64,000 nt of DNA from Sipunculus nudus. Its lineage: Eukaryota > Annelida > Sipuncula > Golfingiida > Sipunculidae. The DNA lies in NCBI GenBank assembly GCA_026874595.1, contig CM049309.1, positions 20,315,076-20,379,075 on the forward strand, read 5' to 3'. Positions 33,313 through 45,902 of this stretch are shown here, in pieces (within the stretch, counting starts at the first letter, position 1; every line of letters starts with the position of its first letter). The notes under the pieces are model-generated. The model was not told where the DNA came from and searched no databases. It saw nothing but the letters and a program-made list of their open reading frames with translations. The position numbers and the translations under genes are program-made.

Positions 33313-33899
33313 CGAAACAAAAAGGTTTTTAGCTAATAAGGGACTATTCTGTTATTGTTTTGTTTTTGGACTTATTTTTTATGTATACCTTAGCACGTGG
33401 GAAGCGCGGTAAATCCTAAATGATATAATCTTGCTCGGCTCCCGGCCACTCTTGCGCTCCGTTTCTAGGGCGGAGCGTGGGGCAGGATGGGAACAGGGCA
33501 GGGCTTCCCTGTGCATTGTTCAAGAACGAAGTTAGAGGTAGTACCGTGATAGAGCGAATAATATGGCGAAGTTAACAAACTGTCAGATGGGGCGTAAGCT
33601 CAGTTAAAAGCAGAGACATTTAAGCTTTAGAGAGGTGTTAGGTACTGTTTATGTGAAACGGACATAGGTTGTATACTTTAGTACTTCATGTTTGGTGAGT
33701 AATGTGTTGTTGTAATGATGTATTATGTATATGTTCAATATTACCAAATTATATAAGTAAACACGTATGTTATTACCGAAGTAATGCTTCATTCTTGGAG
33801 ATTGGAAAGTTATAACAGTGATTCAGATATTCAATTTAAAGTTAGATAACGAAACATTATTTAGACATTTTTGGTAATATTATGTTTGGCAAACTGGAA

Positions 33900-36800
33900 T
33901 TGATAACGAACAGATTTAGAACTTTATTTTCCAGATGGAGGATTAAAAAATACTTTCATTTCATGTTAGGGGGCTGCAGAATTACCTGGAACGAAGACAC
34001 TTATTTTATTGGCTAAAGAATAAACAACATAACATAATATTTTTACAAGAAACTCATAGTTCCGCAGACGCTGCCTCGCAGTAGAGCTGAATGGGGACAT
34101 TTGTTGATTTTAAATCTTGGAAATATGAATGCTCGTGGTGTTGCTATATTAATTAAAAAATAAATTATCTTATGATATACATGAGATTTTCATGGATAAT
34201 GATGGGAGAACCTTCGTGCTAGATATAACTATTGGTAATTTTCGTTTAAAATTATGCAATGTATATGCCCAAAACTGACCTAAACCTGGATTTTACAGGA
34301 ATTTATTTCATAAAATAAAACAACTGAAAATGAAATTAATATTATTGGAGGAAATTGGAACACTGTCATTTATACTAAACTAGACAAAACTTCAATTACA
34401 TATGCTGGCAATAGTCGAGTTACCTCCACTATTCATGAGGAATTGGATCTGATAGATCCCTGGCGTTAAAATAACACCTTGTTACAAAACTGACCATACA
34501 GCAATGGATCTTTGCATTAAAACTTTCCATAACAAACGTGGTCCAGTAGTTTGGAAACTTAATCTTTCATTATTAGGAGATAAGGATTTCCTTGAAAATA
34601 TTAAAAAAGTATCGATGAAACAGCAGAAGAAAATGAGGAAGCTAATCCTAACTTGCTTTGGGATATAATCAAAATGTCAATATGAAATACTTGTATCATT
34701 CATGGTATCAATAAAAAAAAATAAAGAAAATCAGATATAGTCCTAGAACAGGAAATAAATAAAATAAAAAATCCCTCTATTTTCCCAAATGCATTGCTTT
34801 GTCTGCAAGTTAGAAAGAGCTGAAGAAAAATTAAATAAATCGCTAGAGTTTAAGACAAAAGGAGCGATTGTTTGGAGCAAAATAAGTTGATATGAAGAAG
34901 GAGAAATATCTACAAAATCCTTTGTGAACAAGGAAAAATGAAACTTTAATAAAAAAAACTTAGAAGTAAATTAAATAATTTATAATATCAAATGAGATAT
35001 TAAAAGCAGAGAGACACTATTTTGAAAAATTATTTACATCTAAACCTTATAAGCCACAAAAATTTAATAAATTTTACTTAAACTCAATATGCAGGTCAGA
35101 AAAATAAAATATGCAACAGGCAGTGGAAAGGTTACTGAAGAACAATTATTTCAAAGTATGAGATCTTTAAAAATAAAAAATCACCAGGAAGTGATGGACT
35201 TCAAATAGAATTTTATAAATTCTTTTGACACGACATGAACCTTATTTCATGGATTCTGTACATTACTCTTTTGAGACAGGCCTATTACTAATAACACAAA
35301 GACAAGGTATAATCAGTTTTTCACCAAAAAAAGAAAAAATCGTCAAATTTGAAAAACTGGAGACCTCTTGCTTTACTAAATTGTGATTTTAAGATTATTT
35401 CAAAGTGCATATCAAATAGAATAAAAGCTGTAATTCCTGAACAAATCAAAACAGGTTTTATTAGGGGACGTTGCATAGGTGAGAATATTATTAAGGTAAT
35501 TACCTGATAAATAATATTAGTAACAAGAAGCAAAAAGCTTTCTTACTGAGAGTCGATTATGAAAAGGCTTTCGAGTTTTTAGAATAGGACTATATATATA
35601 AATCCTTAGAAAATTTGAACTTTGATGAAATGACAATATCGATGATTAAGACAATGTATGATGATATCAGTAGTTGTATTATGAATAACGGATACCGATC
35701 AGGTTTCTTTAAGGTCTCTAGAGGAGTAAGACAGGGTTGTCAACTGTCACCCTTATTATTTGAGTTGAGTGTAGCCAATGTTATTTGTGCATAAAGTAAT
35801 ATCTAAGGTTTGATTATCAAAACAGATATATAGCTCAGTATGCGGATGATACGGTTCTATTTATAAAAGATATTAACAGTATCAGTTATGTTAATAAGTT
35901 TTTAAATGAATTTAATTATATATCAGGACTAAAAATTAATTAAGAAAAAACATGTAATTACAATGAGTTCAGGTATACACACTGAAAAGGATGAAGGTAG
36001 AAATTTCTGGCTTTCCTGGGTAAATCAGGTGAATATACTGGGAATCATTATAACATCGTCATTACAAAATGTGATAAATTTGAACTATATCCCAAAGATA
36101 AATAAAATAAAAAGCATAAAATCAGTCTGGACCAAGAGAAAACTTACTCCAGTGGGGAAAATCACCATTATTAAATCATTCATAATGTCACCATTTATTA
36201 TTTACTGTCTGTACTACCAAGCCGACCAAAACATATTTTACCCAATATGATAAAATAATGTATAAATTTATATGGGGAAAGGTGGAGAGTTAATAAATAT
36301 CTTAATCGCACAAAAAAGAAGACTGGGCCTGGGTATAAACCATTTATATTCTTAAGATGCATCAAGTAAAATTACTTGGATTAAAAAAGGATTCTGTGGA
36401 AAAAAACTGATAACTCATGGAGAAAGGTTGTGCTACATAATTTTCAAAGGGGATAACATTCATTTAAGTGTTACCTTGCAGATCAGGACAGAAAAGAAAT
36501 ATGTAGGAACTATATATGTTTTTGGGATGATTTGTTATCTGCTTGGTGTAAATAAATATGTTCCCATATCATGTTGTGTATGATGATATATTTAATTCTC
36601 ATTTTGGAAGAAATAACAGAACAGTTTTCCATAGGAAACTATTTGATGCTCGAGTGAAACATATTAAAGATATAGTCAATGCTTCACAATCAGATTCAGT
36701 TTGGATAAGTTATCAAGGGTTCTTGTGATAACTACAATGTAAATATTGATTTCCTTAGATACCATTGACTATTAAAACCAATTCCAGAAACATGGAAAAG

Positions 36801-37370
36801 TATTATAAAAAGCCAGGATAGGCTCACAGCTTTATTGCCAAGTAGAAGTATAGTAAATAAACTTATAAACAGAAAAGGTGGCACAAAAAAGCGTTTGCTG
36901 ATATAAAAAGGAAAACTTCAGAATTGTGCCATACACTACGATTTTACACTACGATAGAATTTAATGGTAAGTATAAAATAAGATATTTAAAGGATTTGAA
37001 AATTTATATTTATCAACAATATTTAGAAAACTGCAATATTTTCTGTTTAGAATCCTGCACCGGAGAGTGACACTGACCCCTTTTTTGTTTAGGATTAAGA
37101 AAATAGGTTATAATAAATGTTCCCTCTGCAAATCTTGTGAATAAACATTATAACATTTCCTGGAAATGTGATTTCACGAAATTCTTGTGGAGAGATATAT
37201 TGCGGCAGTTAAAGCAACATTGTTCAGTCAGTTCGACATACAGATGGACTGTGGAGAATGTTATTTTAGGGTGCGATGATGATAACTGGATGAACTTTTC
37301 CACATTGATGGTAAAGAGGTATTTATATATTGCTAGATGTGCAATGTAATTTTATTAAAGCCACGATGAA
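33900..37370 (+). pseudogene. LINE A ORF2 (endonuclease-RT), decayed
   Basis: Fragments in changing + frames line up with an L1/Tx1-type ORF2. Endonuclease remnants include NARGVAILI near 34,130 and KTDHTAMDL near 34,490. RT remnants are NWRPLALLNCDFKIISKCIS near 35,357, RGVRQGCQLSPLLFEL near 35,720 and YADD at 35,839-35,850. The C-terminal part includes VNILGIIITSS and TPVGKITIIKSFIMSP around 36,030-36,190. Many stops and frameshifts interrupt it, so this is an old copy. It follows LINE A ORF1 by about 590 bp. Confidence 0.8.
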
Positions 37371-37646
37371 TATTGAAAAAGAAATACCAATAAAAATGAC
37401 AAGTTAAACCAACATCATATCAAGTGGGCGCCAATACTGTGTACTCGAAGACCAACCAAATATTTGTTTAATTTTAAAAGTATCAAAAGGTTAATTAAGT
37501 AAAAAGGAAGCCGAAAATTATAGCATTATTGTGAATGTTCAATATGTACCAGTATGTGTTTATGTATATGTGCTATATGTATGTTATATGTTTTACTGCA
37601 TAATAATGAAAGAAAAATTGGGTACAAGTTTGCATTATACTACTTT

Positions 37647-37684
<38 letters not shown>

Positions 37685-38147
37685 TATATGTCAAATAACT
37701 TAAATATGTAGTACGTACACATATCATATATATATATTACATGTACAGATATAAATATATTATATATATAAATTTATTTACATTATATATACTGTGGTTG
37801 GCTTCATATCCGCGAGTCTGAAATTTCTCGATTTCTCCATTTTGAATGTTTAGCGAGGATTTTATTTTTGCAATATCAACAGAACCTATGTAAAACCGTT
37901 GCTTTAAAGCCATACCTGTTTGTATTAAATATTACAATTAGTCATGAGATTGTAATATTCTACTTATATATATATATTGTGTAATTTTCAGAGTATCAAA
38001 AGGTAAACTTAGTTGAAAGGAAGCTGAAAATTATAGCATTTTATGTACATGTGCTACATGTATATTGTATTTTTTGTATAATAAAAAAGAAAAATACATA
38101 AATATAAAACTGAGGCCACAAGCAGAATAAAAGTTTACATTATACTA
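37371..38147 (+). repeat. Two copies of a LINE 3' tail
   Basis: The segment 37,470-37,650 (AGTATCAAAAGGTTAATTAA to TTTGCATTATACTACTT) recurs in diverged form at 37,990-38,147 (AGTATCAAAAGGTAAACTTA to TTTACATTATACTACT). Each copy runs directly into a (TA)n array. I read them as 3' untranslated tails of the LINE A family, the first belonging to LINE A itself. Confidence 0.6.
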
Positions 38148-38209
<62 letters not shown>

Positions 38210-38237
38210 TACAGATGTATATAGAATAACTAATATA

Positions 38238-38273
<36 letters not shown>

Positions 38274-38293
38274 TACAGATGTATATAGAATAA

Positions 38294-38350
<57 letters not shown>
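38148..38350. repeat. (AT)n arrays with a repeated GAATACAGATGTATATAGAA
   Basis: Three AT arrays are separated by two copies of TGAATACAGATGTATATAGA. The IYIYIY-type open frames on the minus strand come from this dinucleotide repeat. The array joins directly to the ~70-bp satellite at 38,351. Confidence 0.92.
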
Positions 38351-38352
<2 letters not shown>

Positions 38353-39130
38353 CTAGCAAATTGCGTGATGGGGACGGTTATTAAAAGATGAGTGAGAAAG
38401 TTGCAAAACTGAGAGCAAATTGCGTGACGGGGCCGGCCATCACAGGGAGGGCGAGAAAGCTGCAAAATTTCGAGCAAATTGCCCGCAAATTGCGTGATGG
38501 GGACGGTTATTACAAGATGAGTGAGAAAGTTGTAAAACTGAGGGCAAATTGCCAGAAAATTGCCTGATGTGGACGCCTGTTACAAGAAGGATGGGAAAGT
38601 TGCTAAATTGCTAGCAAATTGCGTGATGGGGACGTTCATTACAAGATGAGTGAGAAAGTTGCAAAACTGAGGGCAAATAGCCAGCAAATTGCCTGATGTG
38701 GACGCCTGTTACAAGAAGGATGGGAAAGTTGCTAAATTGCTAGCAAATTGCGTGATGGGGACGTTCATTACAAGATAAGTGAGAAAGTTGCAAAACTGAG
38801 GGCAAATTGCGTGATGGGGCCGGCCATCACAGGGAGGGCGAGAAAGTTGCAAAATTGCGAGTAAATTGCCCGCAAATTGCGTGATGGGGACGGTTATTAC
38901 AAGATGTGTGAGAAAGTTGAAAAACTGAGGGCAAATTGCCAGCAAATTGCTTGATGTGGACGCCTGTTGCAAGAAAGATGGGAAAAATGCTAAATTGCTA
39001 GCAAATTGCGTGATGGGGACGGTCATTACAAGATGAGTGAGAAAGTTGCAAAATTGCGGGCAAATTGCTTGCAAATTGCGTGATGTGGACGGCTGTTACA
39101 AGGAGGATGGTAAAGTTGCTAAATTGCAAA
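38351..39130. repeat. ~70 bp GCAAATTGC satellite, forward block
   Basis: Units share AGTGAGAAAGTTGCAAAACT and GCAAATTGC ends and come in three types. Type a carries GGGGACGGTTATTACAAGAT, type b TGTGGACGCCTGTTACAAGA and type c GGGGCCGGCCATCACAGGGA. The three alternate, giving a higher-order repeat near 200 bp. Near 39,130 the array turns around. Confidence 0.9.
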
Positions 39131-42100
39131 CTTGCTAGAAATTTGCCAGCAATTTTGCAACCTTCTCGCTCTCCCTGTGATTGCCGTTCCAATCACGCAA
39201 TTTGCTAGCAATTTAGCAACTTTCCCATCCTTCTTGTAACAGGCATCCACATCAGGCAATTTGCTGGCAATTTGCCCTCAGTTTTGCAACTTTCTCACTC
39301 ATCTTGTAATAACCGTCCCCATCACGCAATTTGCCAGCAATTTGCTCGCAATTTTGCAACTTTCTCGCCCTCCCTGTGATGGCCTGCCCCATCACTCAAT
39401 TTGCCCTCAGTTTTGCAACTTTCTCACTAATCATGTAATAACCGTTCCCATCACGCAATTTGCTAGCAATTTAGCAACTTTCCCATCCTTCTTGTAACAG
39501 GCATCCACATCAGGCAATTTGCTGGCAATTTGCCCTCCGTTTTGCAACTTTCTCACTCATCTTGTAATAACCGTCCCCATCACGCAATTTGCCAGCAATT
39601 TGCTCGCAATTTTGCAACTTTCTCGCCCTCCCTGTGATGGCCGGCCCCATCACGCAATTTGCCCTCAGTTTTGCAACTTTCTCACTAATCATGTAATAAC
39701 CGTTCCCATCACGCAATTTGCTTGCAATTTGCCCCCAATTTTGCAACTTTCCCGCCCTCCCTGTGACGGCCGGTCCAATCATGCGATTTACTAGCAATTT
39801 ATCAACTTTGCCGCGAGTGTCTATCAAACTTTGAATCCTCACTGAGAAACTTGCTATGCGCAATTATTGCAAACTTGCTAGCAATTTGCCAGCAATTATG
39901 CAACTTTCTCGCCCTCCCTGTGATAGCCGGCCCGATCACGCAATTTGCTAGCATTTTGGCAACTTTGCCATCATTCTTGTACCAGCCTCCACATCACCCA
40001 ATTTGCTAGCAATTTGCCCTCAGTTTTGCAACTTTCTCACTCATCTTGTAATAAACGTCCCCATCACGCAATTTGCTAGCAATTTGATCGCAATTTAGCA
40101 ACTTTCTCGCCCTCCCTGTGGTGGCCGGCCCCATCACGCAATTTGCCCTCAGTTTTGCAACTTAGCCATCCTTCTTGTAAAAACCATCCCTATCACGCAA
40201 TTTGTTAGCAATTGCCCGCAATTTCGCAACTTTCTCGCCCTCCCTGTAAAGGCCGGTCCATTCATGCAATTTACTACCAATTTATCAACTTTGCCGCGAG
40301 TGTCTATCAAACTTTGAATCCTCACTGAGAAGCTTGCTATGCGCAGTTATTGCAAACTTGCTAGCAATTTGCCAGCAATTTTGCAACTTTCTCGCTCTCC
40401 CTGTGATTGCCGTTCCAATCACGCAGTTTGCTAGCAATTTAGCAACTCTACCATCCTACTTGTAACAGCCGTCCACATCACGCAATTGTGTCTATCAAAC
40501 TTTGAATCCTCACTGAGAAACTTGCTATGCGCAATTATTGCAAACTTGCTAGCAATTTGCTAGCAATTATGCAACCTTCTCGCCCTCCCTGTGATGGCCG
40601 GCCCCATCACGCAATTTGCTAGCAATTTTGCAACTTTGCCCTCATTCTTGTAACAGCCTTCCACATCACCCAATTTGCTAGCAATTTGCCCTCAGTTTTG
40701 CAACTTTCTCACTCATCTTGTAATGACCGTCCCCATCACGCAATTTGCTAGCAATTTGCTCGCAATTTTGCAACTTTCTCGCCCTTCCTGTGATGGCCGG
40801 CCCAGTACGCAATTTGCTAGCAATTTAGCAACTTTGCCATCCTTGTTGTAAAAACCATCCCTATCACGCAATTTTTTAGCAATTTGCTCGCAATTTTGCA
40901 ACTTTCTCGCCCTCCCTGTGATGGCCGGCCCCATCACGCAATTTGCCCTCAGTTTTGCAACTTTCTCACTAATCATGTAATAACCGTTCCCATCACGCAA
41001 TTTGCTTGCAATTTGCCCCCAATTTTGCAACTTTCCCGCCCTCCCTGTGACGGCCGGTCCAATCATGCGATTTACTAGCAATTTATCAACTTTGCCGCGA
41101 GTGTCTATCAAACTTTGAATCCTCACTGAGAAACTTGCTATGCGCAATTATTGCAAACTTGCTAGCAATTTGCCAGCAATTATGCAACTTTCTCGCCCTC
41201 CCTGTGATAGCCGGCCCGATCACGCAATTTGCTAGCATTTTGGCAACTTTGCCATCATTCTTGTACCAGCCTCCACATCACCCAATTTGCTAGCAATTTG
41301 CCCTCAGTTTTGCAACTTTCTCACTCATCTTGTAATAAACGTCCCCATCACGCAATTTGCTAGCAATTTGATCGCAATTTAGCAACTTTCTCGCCCTCCC
41401 TGTGGTGGCCGGCCCCATCACGCAATTTGCCCTCAGTTTTGCAACTTAGCCATCCTTCTTGTAAAAACCATCCCTATCACGCAATTTGTTAGCAATTGCC
41501 CGCAATTTCGCAACTTTCTCGCCCTCCCTGTAAAGGCCGGTCCATTCATGCAATTTACTACCAATTTATCAACTTTGCCGCGAGTGTCTATCAAACTTTG
41601 AATCCTCACTGAGAAGCTTGCTATGCGCAGTTATTGCAAACTTGCTAGCAATTTGCCAGCAATTTTGCAACTTTCTCGCTCTCCCTGTGATTGCCGTTCC
41701 AATCACGCAGTTTGCTAGCAATTTAGCAACTCTACCATCCTACTTGTAACAGCCGTCCACATCACGCAATTGTGTCTATCAAACTTTGAATCCTCACTGA
41801 GAAACTTGCTATGCGCAATTATTGCAAACTTGCTAGCAATTTGCTAGCAATTATGCAACCTTCTCGCCCTCCCTGTGATGGCCGGCCCCATCACGCAATT
41901 TGCTAGCAATTTTGCAACTTTGCCCTCATTCTTGTAACAGCCTTCCACATCACCCAATTTGCTAGCAATTTGCCCTCAGTTTTGCAACTTTCTCACTCAT
42001 CTTGTAATGACCGTCCCCATCACGCAATTTGCTAGCAATTTGCTCGCAATTTTGCAACTTTCTCGCCCTTCCTGTGATGGCCGGCCCAGTACGCAATTTG

Positions 42101-42555
42101 CTAGCAATTTAGCAACTTTGCCATCCTTGTTGTAAAAACCATCCCTATCACGCAATTTTTTAGCAATTTGCCCGCAATTTTCCAACTTTCTCGCCCTCCC
42201 TGTGACTGCCGGCCCAATCACGCAATTTTCCAGCAATTTAGCAAATTTGCCGCGAGTGTCTATCAAAGTTTGTATGTTCACTGAAAAACTTGCTCTGCGC
42301 AATTATTGCATACTTGCTAACAATTTCCCAGCAATTATGCAACTTTCTCGCCCTCCCTGTGATTGCCGTTCCCATCACGCAATTTGCTAGCAATTTAGCA
42401 ACTTTACCATCCTCCTGGTAACAGCCGTCTCCATCACGCAATTTGCCATAGCCATTTTCTCACAATTTTGCAACTTTGCCATCTTTCTTGTAACAGCCGT
42501 ACCCAAAACGCTATTTGCTAGCAATTCGCTCTCAATTTTGCAACTATATCACTCA
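39131..42555. repeat. ~70 bp GCAAATTGC satellite, inverted block
   Basis: The same a/b/c units appear as reverse complements (for example ATCACGCAATTTGC, TCTTGTAATAACCGTCC, CCCTCCCTGTGATGGCCGG). A further module reading CCGCGAGTGTCTATCAAACT to TTGCTATGCGCAATTATTGC is inserted near 39,811, 40,295, 40,488, 41,095, 41,579, 41,772 and 42,252. Its long open frames on both strands (QFASNLLAILQLS-type and its antisense) are repeat artefacts. Confidence 0.9.
39600..42167. repeat. 1,284-bp tandem duplication within the satellite
   Basis: Sequence from about 39,600 to 40,883 recurs almost exactly from about 40,884 to 42,167. Landmarks such as the CACGCAATTGTGTCTATCAA junction (near 40,478 and 41,762) and the ATTTACTACCAATTTATCAA segment are all displaced by 1,284 bp. 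The copies look nearly identical, so the duplication is much younger than the array. Confidence 0.85.
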
Positions 42556-42812
42556 TTTTCTCCAGATGGCGATGTTCGAGTAAAACGGAGATGAGACCGG
42601 CTCCGTAGAAATATTAGGAATGTGAATTAAAACTATGTTTGTTTGTAGAATTTATAAGGTTGTACCATGTTTAAAGCTCTTTTACATACATGTTAAAAAG
42701 GCGGAGGGCTAAAAAATTATATCATTGCCAATATTGTACATATTGTACTCTGTAACTGATCGTATTATGTAGGTCAAGGTCTCCATTATGGATACACTGT
42801 GTAAACAAACTA

Positions 42813-43736
42813 ATGGCAACACAGATAGCAGGAAAGTCTGTCCAAAAGAAAAGATTTCTCAGTGACTCTTCTGGCGGCGGAGGTTTGAACATTCCTAACA
42901 ATAAACGCTCTAATATGGCTAATTTTGACTCTTCTGAAGATTATCCATTGGCAAATCTTAATGTTAAAGACAAAAAACAGGATATTGAACCTGCCCTCTT
43001 CCCTGATGATGTTGAGAGGTTCACAAAACTCCTTAGTGCTGCCCTGAGCTCTGAAACTATTAGGTCATCCTTGAAAGGCATTGTTGATGCCGCGGTGGAA
43101 CATAGGCTTAGAAACTATGAAAGTAAGATAGATAGACTCTTGGAAACGATGTGTCAGTTAGAGAAAAAAATAAATGAGTTGGAAGAAGGACTTGAGAAAC
43201 ATGAACAATATTCTAGACGGAACTCTATCAGAATTATAAATCCTTTGCCAGAAAATAAGGATGAGGACACATATTGTTTTATTTTAGACTCGGCCAGAAA
43301 CCACTTGAATGTTGATTTTCAGCCGGGGGACATCGAGAGGTCTCACCGAGTCGGTCGCCCTGCGCCTACAGTCAAATCATGTCAAATCCTGGTCAAGTTT
43401 GTGTCGCACAGGACAAAACGCGTCATAATGAAAGCAAAGTCACGCTTAAAAATGGCAGGTGATACGACAAAAGGGGTTTACATAAATGAAGACTTAACCA
43501 AAACAAGGTTTGCCATGTTCAATAACGCTTTGAGGCTGAAACGAGAAAACGTTATTTCTGATTGTTGGACAGCTGACGGAACAGTGTGTGTCAAAGACGG
43601 GCGAAACAAGGTTCACAAGTTCATAAGGGCGGGGGATTACTATTCTTGGGCAGAGGCGACAAAACAAAACCCACCAAGATCGTACTCTGACACAACTGCG
43701 ATGACGCCACCTATGACGTCTACACCAAAAACGTAA
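42813..43736 (+). CDS. LINE B ORF1 protein, intact
   Basis: 307 codons from ATG (MATQIAGKSVQKKRF). Residues 1-55 are basic and Ser/Asn-rich. Residues 95-130 form a coiled coil (ESKIDRLLETMCQLEKKINE). An RRM-like core follows, starting EQYSRRNSIRIINPLP, and then a C-terminal domain with DIERSHRVGR, TKRVIMKAKSRLKMAG and GVYINEDLT. This is the architecture of L1/Tx1-type ORF1 proteins, which trimerise and bind the element RNA. There is no stop or frameshift, in contrast with the neighbouring ORF2. A 12-bp inverted repeat flanks the gene (42,594-42,605 and 43,924-43,935). Confidence 0.88.
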   Translation: MATQIAGKSVQKKRFLSDSSGGGGLNIPNNKRSNMANFDSSEDYPLANLNVKDKKQDIEPALFPDDVERFTKLLSAALSSETIRSSLKGIVDAAVEHRLRNYESKIDRLLETMCQLEKKINELEEGLEKHEQYSRRNSIRIINPLPENKDEDTYCFILDSARNHLNVDFQPGDIERSHRVGRPAPTVKSCQILVKFVSHRTKRVIMKAKSRLKMAGDTTKGVYINEDLTKTRFAMFNNALRLKRENVISDCWTADGTVCVKDGRNKVHKFIRAGDYYSWAEATKQNPPRSYSDTTAMTPPMTSTPKT

Positions 43737-44394
43737 AAAAAAATAAATAAATATTACTGAAGTATGTTTATTCCTTGGACAGGATTTTTTTCACATTGTT
43801 TAAAAATGTGTATAATGTGGCTAACATTTTTAATTAACTTTATTTGTTGATGAATAAATAGGTTTATTATTGATATATGACAAAAGCACTTCGCTGGTAT
43901 TACTGGGAGACTGATACCTTATGCGGAGCCGGTCTAGTCTGTTCTGTTTCTTTTTTTCTGCGATTTTCAAAAAATACTACGAGTATAAAATTCTTTATAT
44001 CATTTTTGTTTATAACTCAAACGAATATAATGTTTTGGCTATAAATCGAATATACGCAAGCATTTAGCATATATTTAATTTACTGCTAAAAACTTGCATT
44101 TCTCGAACAGCGCCAAAAAGCTTTCTTTTTCGGTTCATATATGAATTTTATTTTAATTTTCTTTTTTTGTTATGTTGTCAAGACGTATGATTCAATTAGC
44201 ATGTCAGGTTCGGGGTATATGTGTCGGGATAAGCTCAGTTTAAGCATAGTTATAGTTTATATAGAGTCATTTGATAATAGTGGCGACGTGTATGCTGTTA
44301 TAACTGGGTTTAAAGAAAAGATCAGGAACAAAGTCTATTGAATGAAATATATATGCATGAGGAGAAACAATCGACTACCTATATTCAATTCAAT

Positions 44395-45902
44395 TTTTCG
44401 GTAATAACAATAATAAAGAGGTTTTGGTAAAAGTAAGAAAAGAAATCAAATATACAATTGGTTATCAAATGAAAAAATTGCCAATAGTATTATATTTTGG
44501 CAGGAAACACACAGTACAGAAAATGTGGAAACACAATGGAGGAAGGTTGGCCAGGAGCTATTTTCTTTTCTCACGGCACCAATTTAGCGAGAGGGGTCAT
44601 GATTCTTGTCAGGATAAATATTGACTTGGAGGCGATAACTAAATATACCGATACAAATGGCCGATATATTTTAATAAAAGCATTGATAAATTGTAAAAAA
44701 ATATCTTTTTTTAAACACGTACGCTCCAAATACTGAGACCGAACAAATCATTTTTTTTAATAAAATCTCGAGTATACTAGAAATACTTACTCTTGATCCG
44801 GACACTAATATAATATGGGGAGGAGATTTTAACCTATGTTTAAGTCATATTGATGCGGACGAAGCTAATTTTAAGTCAAAACCTAAATCAGTAAACCTAT
44901 TAAAATCTAATTTATCTGAATATGGATTAATCGATCTTTGGAGAATAAGACACCCAGGAATGTCACAGTATACATGGAGGTCAAAAACGCCTATAAGACA
45001 ACGTAGACTGGATTATCTCTTTGTTGGAGCTGAACTAAATGCACATGTAAACAATATTTCGATAAAACCAGCAATCTTAACTGACCATTCGGCCGTCATC
45101 TGCTCATTAGGTTCAGTGTCGAGCCAAACCCACGGTCTTTCCTATTGGAAACTAAATGTTTCATTACTGAATGACCCAGATTATATATCACTAATAAAAG
45201 ACAATGTAAAGCACCTGAGGACAAAGCAAAAGAAATATTTAAACGATCAGCAATGGTGGGAATATTTAAAATTCAAAATTAGAGAAATTTCTATTAAATA
45301 TTCAAAGAAAAAAGAGGAAAGAAAGATCGGATATCATTTATCTGGAAGAGAAATTAGCGGGAGCCGAAAACAATTTAAATAGAAATGGCCAGTCTAACTT
45401 AAAGAATATTATGCACGTGTCACAGACGGACAAATTATTAGATCAAGAGTCCAATGGTTTGAAGAAGGAGAACGTTGTACTAAATATTTCTTCAATTTAG
45501 AAAAAAGAAACAAAAATAAATCAATTATAAAGAAATTAATTGCAAAGGGAAAAGAGTTAAGCTCACCGAAAGAAATTATGGATGAGATCAAATCCTTTTA
45601 CCAAACGAAATATTCACGGATGACTAACATAAGTGATTTAGATTGCTCAAATTTTTTGTCCAAACTAAAGATTCCGACATTATCAGATACGGAGGCTCGT
45701 ATTTGCGATGCTGCAATTGATAAAAAAGATATACTAGAAGCGTTAAAGGAAATGAAAAGTAATAAAACACCAGGACACCAGATGGTCTACCTAAAGAATT
45801 CCATATATAACCTTTTTTGATCTTCTGGTTGATGACTTATTATCCTGTTTGAACAGCAGTATTTCTAACGGATCATTGACAGCCAGTCAAAGACAAGCTG
45901 TA
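44395..45902 (+). pseudogene. LINE B ORF2, endonuclease and start of RT, truncated
   Basis: In shifting frames the strand encodes the AP-like endonuclease: IIFWQETHSTENVE near 44,490, GVMILV near 44,600, WGGDFNLCLSHID near 44,820, RRLDYLF near 45,000 and ILTDHSAVICSL near 45,075. The linker and first RT segment follow, with the conserved lead-in SNKTPG near 45,760 and SLTASQRQAVT at the very end. The RT catalytic core, including the expected (F/Y)ADD, is absent because satellite DNA replaces it. At least three frame changes lie within the preserved part. Confidence 0.8.

Larger units (their letters stand above)
42556..45902 (+). mobile_element. LINE B, L1/Tx1-like, cut off inside RT by satellite
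   Basis: The satellite stops at about 42,555 and a LINE begins, with a leader of about 255 bp, an intact ORF1, and an ORF2 that is frameshifted and ends abruptly at 45,902. There TCAAAGACAAGCTGTAAC joins TTTCCCATCCTTCTTGTAAC of the same satellite family. The element therefore has its 5' part and lacks its 3' part, the reverse of usual LINE truncation. Confidence 0.78.

Noticed and set aside
38135-38477. IYIYIY-type peptides
   Set aside because: Translation of (AT)n microsatellites.
39261-42302. Long frames with repeating QFASNLLAILQLS and antisense peptides
   Set aside because: They are present on both strands, track the satellite units, and duplicate exactly with the 1,284-bp block.
38351-42555. 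CRISPR-like alternation of conserved and variable segments
   Set aside because: The 'spacers' are themselves repeated monomer types, units are ~70 bp and diverged, and the surroundings are eukaryotic LINEs. It is satellite DNA.
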